A DNA stretch of 64,000 bases from Gracilibacillus alcaliphilus (GTDB taxonomy: Bacteria > Bacillota > Bacilli > Bacillales > Amphibacillaceae), in assembly GCF_016909015.1 (NCBI RefSeq), contig NZ_JAFBFA010000026.1:1-64000 (forward strand), given 5' to 3'. Under the pieces are notes generated by a model, which saw only the letters and a list, made by a program, of their open reading frames with translations, did not search any database and had not been told where the DNA came from. The position numbers and the translations under genes were made by a program. Positions within the stretch are counted from its first letter, which is position 1. Each line of letters begins with the position of its first letter. Shown here piece after piece: positions 27,579 through 35,020 of the stretch.

Positions 27579-28778
27579 TTAACCCTTCCTTATTTGATCA
27601 TCAATTAGTCCAATGACTTGTTCAGCAATTTCTAGTTTACTCGCTTGCTTAATTGCTTGTTCTGTTCCATCTTTGGTCATAAAAATAACCTCATTTTGAT
27701 CAGAATCAAAACCAATATCACGACGGCTGACATCATTTAAAACAATCGCATCTAAATGTTTACGCTCTAGCTTATCTTTTCCATAATTCTTAATATCTTG
27801 TGTTTCAGCAGCAAATCCCACCAGGAACTGTTGTTGTTTGTGCTCCCCAAGATATTGGAGGATATCCACATTACGTTCCATCTCAACTGACCATTCCTGC
27901 TTCTGTTTTTTCATCTTCTGATCCAGAACCGCTTTTGGTCGATAGTCTGCTACCGCTGCCGTTTTAATCACGAGATCCATCTCAGCAAATCGCTCGGTAA
28001 CTTCTGCAAACATTTCCTGTGCTGTCGTTACCGGAATATGTTCTACCAAAGGCGGGACAGTTAAATGGGTAGGTCCAGAGACTAAATAAACTTCAGCCCC
28101 TTGTTCAGCCGCTTTTTGTGCTAAGGCATAACCCATTTTTCCAGAAGAATAATTGGTGAAATAACGAACTGGATCGATCGGTTCCCTTGTCGGGCCTGCC
28201 GTAACAAGTACCTTTTTACCAGCCCACTTATTAGAACGATTGTTATCCTTCTCTAATACACGTACGATTTGCTCTGGTTCTTCTAATCTGCCTTTGCCAA
28301 CATAACCGCAAGCCAAATAGCCGTCACCTGGCTCAATAAAACGATAACCCCAAGCTGCTAAAGCCGTCATATTTTGAATCACTGCTGGATGCTGATACAT
28401 ATGAACATTCATAGCTGGGGCGACATAGATATCTGCCTCTGTTGCTAATAAAGTGGTTGTCAGCATATCATCTGCGATACCATTAGCCAGTTTTCCCAGC
28501 AGGTTAGCCGTGGCAGGAGCCAATACCACTAGATCAGCCCAATCGGCCAAATCAATATGAGCAATTTTTGCCGGATCCTTTTCATCAAAGGTATCGGTAT
28601 AAACAGGATTTCTTGAGATGGCTTGAAACGTCAATGGTGTCACAAACTCAGCCGCATGATCGGTCATGATAACCTTGACCTCTGCACCTGCCTGTGTCAG
28701 TTTACTTGTCAGTGCTACGGCTTTGTAAACGGCAATCCCGCCAGATACACCTAAAAGTATCTTTTTTCCTTTTAGCAT
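27579..28778 (-). CDS. coaBC: Bifunctional phosphopantothenoylcysteine decarboxylase / phosphopantothenate-cysteine ligase
   Basis: 399 residues. The FMN-dependent CoaC half (about 1-190) shows GVSGGIAVYK (9-18), APAMNVHMY with the catalytic-site Asn and the active Cys in CGYVGKGR; the CoaB half (about 190-399) starts VLVTAGPTREPID and includes the KxKK-type lysines in MKKQKQEW. It makes 4'-phosphopantetheine for CoA, also needed for ACP. An upstream in-frame extension exists, but ATG 28778 has AAGGAGG at 8 nt and the conserved N-terminus. Confidence 0.95.
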   Translation of the reverse strand: MLKGKKILLGVSGGIAVYKAVALTSKLTQAGAEVKVIMTDHAAEFVTPLTFQAISRNPVYTDTFDEKDPAKIAHIDLADWADLVVLAPATANLLGKLANGIADDMLTTTLLATEADIYVAPAMNVHMYQHPAVIQNMTALAAWGYRFIEPGDGYLACGYVGKGRLEEPEQIVRVLEKDNNRSNKWAGKKVLVTAGPTREPIDPVRYFTNYSSGKMGYALAQKAAEQGAEVYLVSGPTHLTVPPLVEHIPVTTAQEMFAEVTERFAEMDLVIKTAAVADYRPKAVLDQKMKKQKQEWSVEMERNVDILQYLGEHKQQQFLVGFAAETQDIKNYGKDKLERKHLDAIVLNDVSRRDIGFDSDQNEVIFMTKDGTEQAIKQASKLEIAEQVIGLIDDQIRKG

Positions 28779-28810
28779 TTCCACTACCTCCTTCAAGCTG
28801 ATAGAAGAAA

Positions 28811-28837
28811 CCCTCGCAAGCCTAAGCAATGCGAGGG
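28811..28837 (-). terminator. Hairpin between rpoZ and coaBC
   Basis: A perfect 8-bp GC-rich stem, CCCTCGCA with TGCGAGGG, and an 11-nt loop. On the minus strand it is followed by TTTCTTCTATC, an interrupted T tract. It could be a partial terminator that lowers coaBC-priA expression relative to gmk-rpoZ. Confidence 0.5.
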
Positions 28838-28902
28838 AAGATTCTTTTATCACTGTACAAGCCATTTTTGAGAGCATACTGCCCTTGGCTTATGATCATT
28901 CC

Positions 28903-29121
28903 TTATTCATTAACAAGCTGCTCTTGATCTGGATCAACTGTCAGCTTCTCATCCAAAATCTCTTCCAAGGCAAGCCCTACATATGTTGCCGCTTTTGGTG
29001 ATTCTACTAAATGGGAATCATTCACTTGAATCTGACGGGCACGTCGGGCAGCCAATGTCACTAACGTATATTTGGAATTAATACGAGTTTGTAACTTATC
29101 GATGGATGGTTCTAAAATCAT
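28903..29121 (-). CDS. rpoZ: RNA polymerase omega subunit
   Basis: 72 residues with the omega signature: MILEPSIDKLQ, then SKYTLVTLAARRARQI (about 17-32), then LALEEILDEKLTV. It stabilises the beta' subunit. The start overlaps the gmk stop by 4 bp (ATGA). Confidence 0.95.
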   Translation of the reverse strand: MILEPSIDKLQTRINSKYTLVTLAARRARQIQVNDSHLVESPKAATYVGLALEEILDEKLTVDPDQEQLVNE

Positions 29122-29744
29122 TTATCATCTACCTCCAATAATACTTTATTATATTGTTTTGCTACTCTTTCTCGTTTGCAATGTTCGCTTTGAACAATAG
29201 CCTGGACCTTTTTCACTGCAGTGTCGACATTGTCATTTACGACTACGTAATCATAATAATCCATCATTTCGATTTCGTTACGCGCTTCAATCAAGCGATT
29301 CGTAATCAGATCCTCTGTTTCTGTGCCTCGGTCTACAATGCGATTCTTTAACTCTTCCAGGCTTGGCGGTATTAAGAAAATAAACACACCTTGAGGAAAA
29401 TTCTTCTTTACTTGCATGGCTCCTTGCACTTCAATTTCCAGAAATACATCATGACCTTGCTCTATCGTTTCCTCCACATATTCCCGTGGTGTCCCATAAT
29501 AGTTGCCGACATATTCAGCATACTCTAACATTTTTCCCTGCTGAATCATTTCCTCAAATTGTTCTCTTGTGCGGTAGAAGTAATCTATACCTTCTTTTTC
29601 TCCTGCCCGCATAGCTCTGGTCGTCATGGAAATGGAGTATTTCAAATTAGTATCCTGTTCAAATAAAGCCTTCCTTACTGTGCCTTTCCCTACTCCAGAT
29701 GGACCGGAAAGTATAAATAATATTCCCTTCTCTTCTATCAACAT
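29118..29744 (-). CDS. gmk: Guanylate kinase
   Basis: 208 residues. P-loop GPSGVGKGTV (about 12-21), the GMP-binding Arg/Tyr segment TTRAMRAGEKEGIDYF (about 40-55) and the lid RIVDRGTE are intact. It converts GMP to GDP. ATG 29744 is chosen: AGGAGG is just upstream and the protein then starts MLIEEKG as in homologues. The in-frame codons further upstream belong to a repeat element that ends about 20 bp before this start. Confidence 0.95.
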   Translation of the reverse strand: MLIEEKGILFILSGPSGVGKGTVRKALFEQDTNLKYSISMTTRAMRAGEKEGIDYFYRTREQFEEMIQQGKMLEYAEYVGNYYGTPREYVEETIEQGHDVFLEIEVQGAMQVKKNFPQGVFIFLIPPSLEELKNRIVDRGTETEDLITNRLIEARNEIEMMDYYDYVVVNDNVDTAVKKVQAIVQSEHCKRERVAKQYNKVLLEVDDK

Positions 29745-29764
29745 ATTTCCTCCTAATTGGTGCG

Positions 29765-30002
29765 TGTTCAAAAGGTTCGATAAAAATGACCATCATCGGT
29801 TAAGTTCGCAACGTCCTGTTGCAACACCGATACTAGCACATCGTGTGCGTCGAAAGTTCAAGGCAGCGCCAGTTTGAGTAACGGACTTGCGCAGGCTGTG
29901 TTGACTTCTGCGTTACCCACAAGATGCGGGTAATCTTAGTTGAGGTTCCTCTATCGCCAACTCCGACATTCGCCGTGTCATTTTTATTGGGCTTTTTGAA
30001 CA
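29765..30002. mobile_element. MITE-like element, copy 1 (between gmk and remA)
   Basis: 238 bp bounded by terminal inverted repeats of about 26 bp: the left end starts TGTTCAAAAGGTTCGATAAA and the right end, read inward, starts TGTTCAAAAAGCCCAATAAA. Internal parts match copy 2 at 48995-49203 closely (ACTCCGACATTCGCCGTGTC, a GTTACCCACA hairpin, GGACTTGC). It encodes nothing credible. The right end abuts the remA stop codon and the left end stops just short of the gmk ribosome site. No matching target duplication is recognisable, so this copy may be the older one. Confidence 0.8.
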
Positions 30003-30009
30003 TCCTCTA

Positions 30010-30270
30010 TTAATCTTCGTTGATTTCTTCGTGACTAAGCACTCGCTGTCCTACTGTTTCCGGCTGCACAGCCGATAATACAACATGATCACTATCCGTA
30101 ATAATAACCGCCCTTGTTCTTCTGCCATATGTAGCATCTACTAGTTTATTATTGTCCCTTGCAACCGTAATAATACGTTTAATTGGTGCTGACTCTGGTG
30201 AAACAATAGAAATTACTCTATTAGCGGATACCACATTTCCAAAACCGATATTGATTAATTTCAAGTTCAC
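30010..30270 (-). CDS. remA: Extracellular matrix regulatory protein RemA (DUF370)
   Basis: 86 residues. NLKLINIGFGN, the SANRVISIVSPESAPIKRI block and VDATYGRRTRAVI are diagnostic of RemA (YlzA), a DNA-binding activator of biofilm matrix and osmoprotection genes. The start is a GTG at 30270 with AAGGGGGAA 6-8 nt upstream; longer in-frame extensions have no ribosome site and no homology. It lies between yicC and gmk as in B. subtilis. Confidence 0.94.
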   Translation of the reverse strand: MNLKLINIGFGNVVSANRVISIVSPESAPIKRIITVARDNNKLVDATYGRRTRAVIITDSDHVVLSAVQPETVGQRVLSHEEINED

Positions 30271-30430
30271 TTCAAGTTCCCCCTTATAATATTTAGAAAA
30301 GCAAAAGCGACTGTCTTTAAAAACAGAAGCAATATAAAGAAAAACTTGACTTATCATTGCCTAAGATAGTTAAAGTTATGTTTTTCCCTTTGCCTTTGTT
30401 CTCTGCCAATTGTCCGATTTAGAACAATCA

Positions 30431-31309
30431 TTATTCAATATTTTGAATTTGCTCTTTGATTTTTTCTGTTTCGCTTTTCAAGTACACAATTTGTTCACTG
30501 ATCCAAGGATCATTTGACTTGGAACCGATCGTGTTTAATTCACGATTTAGTTCTTGCACAATAAAATCTAATTTTCTGCCAATTGGTTTTCTTTCTTTGA
30601 CGATCTCTTGGAATTGATCTAAATGACTCCCTATTCGCGTGATTTCTTCCGTAACATCACCCTTTTCTGCTAAAAGGGCGACTTCTGTAAGCATTCTTGT
30701 TTCATCGTAAACAGGCGTATGTTCAAGATATTGCTTGATACGGCTCATTATTCGCTCTTGGTATTCTATTATAACAATTTTTCGCCGTTCACCCAACAAT
30801 TTTATTTTTTCTTCCATCTTTTTCACACGCTCCTGTATGTCTTTCGCTAATACATCCCCTTCCTTTTGCCGCATATCGTGGAGCTGATTTACGGCAGACT
30901 CTAACACATGTACTACCTTGGATTCTACACTCGAATAGTCTGCTTCTTGTTCTTGCAGTTGAAAAACATCTGGAAAACCAGCCAACAGCTCTATCGTGAT
31001 GTCACCTGTTAATCGGTACGTGCTCTGTAATTTCTCCAGCTGTTCCATATATTGCTTCGCCAAGTCCCAGTTCGTCTCTACTATTTGCGGACTAACACTT
31101 GCCCCTGAGATATGCAATGAAACAGACACTTTGCCGCGTTTGACATGCTGCTGTACGATCTGCTTTAATTGATTTTCAATCGGGAAGAGAAAAGAAGGCA
31201 TTTGAAAAGTAATGTCCAGATAGCGGTGATTAACTGCCTTGACCTCTACTTGTATAGTCAATCCTTCAGAGCGATACTCTTCCCTGCCAAACCCTGTCAT
31301 GCTCAACAT
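30431..31309 (-). CDS. YicC/YloC family endoribonuclease-like protein
   Basis: 292 residues starting MLSMTGFGREEY, the family N-terminus; the C-terminal DUF1732 domain includes VQELNRELNTIGSKSND and ends near EKIREQ-like KIKEQIQNIE. E. coli YicC is reported as an endoribonuclease acting on small RNAs; B. subtilis YloC is the neighbour of remA and gmk. ATG 31309 is preferred over a longer start because homologues begin at MxSMTG, although only a weak GAGAG precedes it. Confidence 0.9.
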   Translation of the reverse strand: MLSMTGFGREEYRSEGLTIQVEVKAVNHRYLDITFQMPSFLFPIENQLKQIVQQHVKRGKVSVSLHISGASVSPQIVETNWDLAKQYMEQLEKLQSTYRLTGDITIELLAGFPDVFQLQEQEADYSSVESKVVHVLESAVNQLHDMRQKEGDVLAKDIQERVKKMEEKIKLLGERRKIVIIEYQERIMSRIKQYLEHTPVYDETRMLTEVALLAEKGDVTEEITRIGSHLDQFQEIVKERKPIGRKLDFIVQELNRELNTIGSKSNDPWISEQIVYLKSETEKIKEQIQNIE

Positions 31310-31412
31310 CTCTCTATCACATCCATCATCAATAGTAATCCATATATATCCTACCAAAGGTAAACAAGTAAATACAAATAATTCTTTGCAAGCCGTCTCT
31401 GTTTAGATAATA

Positions 31413-31421
31413 TGCTATAAT
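31413..31421 (+). promoter_or_regulatory. Extended -10 promoter for rqcH
   Basis: TATAAT (31416-31421) is preceded by TGC, forming an extended -10 element 20 bp before the rqcH ATG; no good -35 is visible at 17-18 bp. Confidence 0.5.
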
Positions 31422-31440
31422 GATAAATTGAGGTGATAAC

Positions 31441-33150
31441 ATGGTATTTGACGGTGTAGTAACGCGAGCCATTACACATGAATTGCAGGAAGAATTAACG
31501 TCTGCACGTGTGTTAAAAATATATCAGCCAACCGATACAGAGTTACTGTTTACGGTCAGGCAATATGGAAAGAATAAACAATTATTAATTAGTGCTCATT
31601 CCAGTTATGCAAGAATTCATTTAACAGCAGACAGTTATCACAATCCATCTGAACCATCGATGTATTGTATGATGCTGCGTAAATACTTAAATGGCAGTTT
31701 TATTGAATCAGTAGAACAAATAGAAAATGAGCGGATTATTCACATTCATTTTCAAACAAAGAATGAAATCGGCGATAAGAGCCTGAAGACATTAGTCATT
31801 GAGATAATGGGGAAACATAGTAATATCATTTTATTAGATCATGAAAAACAGGTAATTCTTGATAGTATTAAACATGTGTCACATGCCCAGAACAGGCATC
31901 GTTCGATTTTGCCGGGGAGCACTTATGTCCAGCCTCCAACTCAAGATAAAATCAATCCATTGACTGCAGAGGGAGATACGTTTATTCGTAAATTAGACTT
32001 TAATGCTGGAAAGCTTGATAAACAGATTGTTAGCACCTATATGGGTGTCTCTACCGTTCTTGCTCAAGAAATTGTTTCGTTGGCCAACTTAGGCAGTGCC
32101 GAAGCCTATAAACAGGCATTTCTTGATGTACAGCAACAAATTATCGAACATCATTATCAACCTTATATTTCCCAAGGGAAGAAGGAATTTTTCTATGTCT
32201 TACCCTTATTAAACAAAACCGGGGAGATAACTGCTTTCGAAACGATCAGCGCCATGTTAGACAGCTTTTATTCTGGCAAAGCTGAACGAGATCGTGTCAA
32301 ACAGAAAGCCGGGGACTTGTCTCGCTTTTTAACAAATGAACTGAAAAAGAATCAACGCAAGTTAGTAAAATTAGATCAAACACTTGAAGAAGCCGCACAT
32401 GCGGATAATTACCAGCTTGAAGGAGAATTATTAACGGCTCATATGCATTTGGTCAAAAAAGGAGACAAAGAGGTGGAGGTCATTGACTATTATGATCCGG
32501 AACAAAAACCGCGAATCATTAAGTTAAATGAACATAAATCTCCCAGTGAAAACGCCCAAGCCCTTTTTAAACGATATCAAAAACTGAAAAAATCCAAGCA
32601 AATGGTGGAAGAAGAGAAACAAAAAACGTATAAAGAGATTGCTTATTTAGAGGAGATTATCGAACAGATTGAGTCGGCACGTGAACAAGATATTGAGGAA
32701 ATTAGGGAAGAACTTCAGGAACAAGGCTATTTAAAGAGAAAATCATCCAACCTGAAACAAAAGAAAAAAACTGTCAAGCCGACTCCAGAAAGCTATCTAT
32801 CTTCTGACGGCACCGAAATTTTGGTTGGGAAAAATAATAAACAGAATGAATATTTAACTAACCGTTTGGCACGAAAAGATGAGGTATGGCTGCATACAAA
32901 AGATATCCCAGGCTCCCATGTCGTTATTAGATCCACTAATCCTAGTGAAGACACCTTACAAGAGGCAGCTCAGCTGGCGGCAAATTTCAGTAAATCTAAA
33001 CACTCTTCCTCTGTCCCTGTTGATTATACGTTAATCCGGCATGTGAAGAAACCAAATGGTGCAAAGCCAGGATTTGTCACATATGATAATCAGAAAACAT
33101 TGTTTGTCACACCTGATGCTGGTTTTATTGCGCAGTTGAAAAAGAAATAA
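31441..33150 (+). CDS. rqcH: Rqc2/NEMF homologue RqcH (YloA, fibronectin-binding-like protein)
   Basis: 569 residues. NFACT-N (about 1-180) and a helix-hairpin-helix region (about 180-260) precede the long coiled coils (about 280-430) and the NFACT-R domain (about 450-560, with HTKDIPGSHVVIR). RqcH binds split 50S subunits carrying stalled chains and adds C-terminal alanine tails with tRNA-Ala. The NFACT-N acidic/Arg pair known as D97-R98 in B. subtilis appears here as Glu97-Arg98. GAGGTG gives the ribosome site. It is divergent from yicC. Confidence 0.93.
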   Translation: MVFDGVVTRAITHELQEELTSARVLKIYQPTDTELLFTVRQYGKNKQLLISAHSSYARIHLTADSYHNPSEPSMYCMMLRKYLNGSFIESVEQIENERIIHIHFQTKNEIGDKSLKTLVIEIMGKHSNIILLDHEKQVILDSIKHVSHAQNRHRSILPGSTYVQPPTQDKINPLTAEGDTFIRKLDFNAGKLDKQIVSTYMGVSTVLAQEIVSLANLGSAEAYKQAFLDVQQQIIEHHYQPYISQGKKEFFYVLPLLNKTGEITAFETISAMLDSFYSGKAERDRVKQKAGDLSRFLTNELKKNQRKLVKLDQTLEEAAHADNYQLEGELLTAHMHLVKKGDKEVEVIDYYDPEQKPRIIKLNEHKSPSENAQALFKRYQKLKKSKQMVEEEKQKTYKEIAYLEEIIEQIESAREQDIEEIREELQEQGYLKRKSSNLKQKKKTVKPTPESYLSSDGTEILVGKNNKQNEYLTNRLARKDEVWLHTKDIPGSHVVIRSTNPSEDTLQEAAQLAANFSKSKHSSSVPVDYTLIRHVKKPNGAKPGFVTYDNQKTLFVTPDAGFIAQLKKK

Positions 33151-33567
33151 CGCTAAACTGTCTGCAGTGGCGTTCTTACAGACGTTATAGCTTTGAGACA
33201 CTTGAAAAGCAATAGAGGTGCGCTACCTTGTTCGTTATATCGCCGAATAAGTTAACAGCTATAAACCCTCTTCTCTGTTGAGGAGGTGAATTACGGCTGG
33301 CATTATGCTCATAGAACAAAAGAAACAGATTGTTCAGCATCATAATTGTTCCGTTTCTAATTTAATATCGCAAAGGTACTGGTGCACAATGGACACTACA
33401 TGGTGCACCAATCTTTTTCTTGACGCCACACAAAAGCAGATGACATATGGTTGAAAAAGTGTAACGACGAGAGCTCCATTTCTGTTCCCCCCTCTAAGAA
33501 GGCTATTCGATCTCTTCAGGCACCATGGAATGGGCTTTTGATCAGATGCCGGGGTTATCTTATCTTT
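33151..33567. other. Degenerate intergenic region downstream of rqcH
   Basis: About 415 bp with no convincing gene. It contains a plus-strand terminator-like hairpin (33380-33419) and the 11-bp word GATCAAAAGCC (or its complement) twice near 33535 and 33587. It probably merges with the decayed hydrolase gene next to it. Confidence 0.4.
33380..33419 (+). terminator. Terminator-like hairpin downstream of rqcH
   Basis: TGGTGCAC (33380-33387) pairs with GTGCACCA (33403-33410) and is followed by ATCTTTTTCTT. It is 230 bp from the rqcH stop, so its client transcript is unclear. Confidence 0.5.
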
Positions 33568-33774
33568 TCAAGCCTTAAGGAGCTGGCTTTTGATCGAATG
33601 CAGGAGCATAACAGCAAAGGCAGTAAACTGCTTAGACATCGAGGCGATCGAGAAACATGAACTTATAGCATTTTTGATTCCAAACTCGATACTTGAATAT
33701 TTGTACACGCTTTCAAAATGTACTTTTTCTTCTTTTATGACTTGAATAACCCCGTAAAAGTCACACAACTCCAA
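33568..33774 (-). pseudogene. Remnant of a beta-lactamase-family serine hydrolase
   Basis: A 68-codon open fragment contains FYGVIQVIKEEKVHFESV and IASMSKQFTAFAVMLL. That is the N-terminal strand pair plus the SxxK motif region (SMSK) of class C beta-lactamase / PBP4*-type serine hydrolases, normally 300-500 residues long. After AVMLL homology stops, and no YxN or HxG region could be recognised nearby, so the gene is truncated. No ribosome site precedes it. Confidence 0.7.
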
Positions 33775-33849
33775 ATATTAATTAATATATGTACCTAATT
33801 TTGAATCCATCGCCTGCATTATCACTTCTCACATATGAAAAAATTTTTT

Positions 33850-33888
33850 AAAACGAAAAGAGACACATTAATAATTGTAATGTGCCTC
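33850..33888 (-). terminator. Terminator after tRNA-Val
   Basis: On the minus strand GAGGCACATTA pairs with TAATGTGTCTC over 11 bp (one G-T pair), followed by TTTTCGTTTT. It lies about 45 bp downstream of the tRNA. Confidence 0.85.
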
Positions 33889-33932
33889 AGAGCAATTAGA
33901 GAGGAAGTCTCTCTATGAACTGCTTTTATAAA

Positions 33933-34005
33933 TGATTCCGATTGGACTCGAACCAACGACTTCTACCCTGTCAAGGTAGCGCTCTCCCAGCTGAGCTACG
34001 GAATC
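33933..34005 (-). tRNA. tRNA-Val(GAC)
   Basis: A 73-nt cloverleaf on the minus strand. Acceptor GATTCCG pairs with CGGAATC, the D stem is GCTC/GAGC, the anticodon stem CTACC/GGTAG encloses loop TTGACAG (anticodon GAC), and the T arm is GTTGG TTCGAGT CCAAT. The discriminator is A, and CCA is not encoded. It is a single isolated tRNA with its own promoter and terminator, located between two decayed genes. Confidence 0.97.
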
Positions 34006-34053
34006 ATGATGGGAGTAAATAATTGTTTGAATAGTCCTTATTCAACTTGTTTT

Positions 34054-34083
34054 ATTATACAATAAGTAGCTATAGAGAAGCAA
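34054..34083 (-). promoter_or_regulatory. Promoter of tRNA-Val
   Basis: TTGCTT (34078-34083) and a perfect TATAAT (34054-34059) lie 18 bp apart on the minus strand. The leader contains an inverted repeat TTGAATA/TATTCAA that could fold before the tRNA. Confidence 0.65.
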
Positions 34084-34211
34084 GAGACAACATAGTGGCC
34101 AATAAGAAATATTTTTTGTGGTCACTATTTATTTTATATATCATTTCTCAACCCACTTGTCCTTGTTTTTTCCCTTTTATTATCTGATGTGCCGATAAAA
34201 CTTAATAAATC

Positions 34212-34456
34212 TTAACCGACCAAAGGTTTGTCACTAAATCGAGGAATAATATGTAGGTGACAATGAATAGATGCTGACCTGCCGCGGCTTCTGAGTTCCA
34301 AGCGATATTATATCCATCAGGTTGATATTTTTCATTTAGATAACCCTTAACCTTTTCCAATAGTTCAAATGTGTCTTACCATTCCTCTTCCGTAAATTCA
34401 AATACATTTTCACGATGTTGTTTTTGGGATAATTTTATAGCGATCTGGTCATTGAC
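34212..34456 (-). pseudogene. Decayed HIT-family (histidine triad) protein gene
   Basis: Minus-strand translation gives KQHRENVFEFTEEEW, an in-frame TAA, then DTFELLEKVKGYLNEKY and QPDGYNIAWNSEAAAGQH. After a frame change it continues HCHLHIIPRFSDKPLVG and a stop. This is the HIT fold with the HxHxH active site, broken by a nonsense codon and a frameshift, and lacking the N-terminal strand and start. It is not expected to make a functional protein. Confidence 0.85.
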
Positions 34457-34553
34457 ATTTAGTAATTTTATTAACCTAATCTGGAGTGTATAACTAAGCA
34501 AAATAAACGAATAATAAGGGTGGTCATTATTCTAAAAAAAGGAGGCGATTTTA

Positions 34554-34847
34554 ATGAATACAATACAACGTATTGCTTTAGTATTATTAATTATCGGTGG
34601 ACTAAACTGGGCATTAATTGGATTATTTCAATTTGATTTAGTTGCATCCATATTTGGAGGTCAAGATTCGATACTATCCCGAATCATCTATACATTGGTA
34701 GGGATCAGTGCTTTATGTTGCTTGCCTTTATTGTTTGTTACAGATAAAGATGAAAGAGAAATTATAAGAGGAAAAAACTTAGACTACTCGACTGAGTTCG
34801 CGAAAGAAAATGACCCTACTGAATTTACCAACAATAAAGAGAAGTGA
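34554..34847 (+). CDS. DUF378 family small membrane protein (YuzA-like)
   Basis: 97 residues. Two hydrophobic helices (about 8-32 and 42-64) contain the family signature GGLNWALIGLFQFDLVASIFG and SRIIYTLVGISALCCL; a 33-residue acidic tail follows, longer than in B. subtilis YuzA. Function unknown. An AAAAGGAGGCGA ribosome site precedes the ATG; it appears monocistronic and has a terminator. Confidence 0.88.
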   Translation: MNTIQRIALVLLIIGGLNWALIGLFQFDLVASIFGGQDSILSRIIYTLVGISALCCLPLLFVTDKDEREIIRGKNLDYSTEFAKENDPTEFTNNKEK

Positions 34848-34885
34848 TCCATTATTTTAAATCATTGAGTCAACTTAGATAATGT

Positions 34886-34913
34886 TAAAGCCCCCACAAG
34901 TGTGAGGGCTTTA
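34886..34913. terminator. Bidirectional terminator between the DUF378 gene and MFS gene
   Basis: AAAGCCC pairs with GGGCTTT, with an inner CACA/TGTG stem; T-rich flanks occur on both strands. Confidence 0.75.
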
Positions 34914-35020
34914 ATCATTAAGTATGCTTCTTTACATGTTTTGAATGCGCATTTACTATTTTTCCCCAAATTCAAATCCTGCCAAAATTGCTGATTGTAT
35001 TCGGGTTCTAAACTGATTAA

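Noticed and set aside
28811..28837. Same CCCTCGCA/TGCGAGGG stem as the endolysin terminator at 54557-54583
   Set aside because: Only the 8-bp stem is shared; loops and flanks differ, so common terminator composition explains it better than a repeat family.
33451..33660. A 69-codon plus-strand frame near the hydrolase remnant
   Set aside because: It is antisense to the fragment with clear beta-lactamase-family homology and has no ribosome site.
33933..34005. Possibility that the tRNA carries an unusual anticodon for its Val-type body
   Set aside because: Careful reverse-complementing gives loop TTGACAG, anticodon GAC, the normal Val anticodon.
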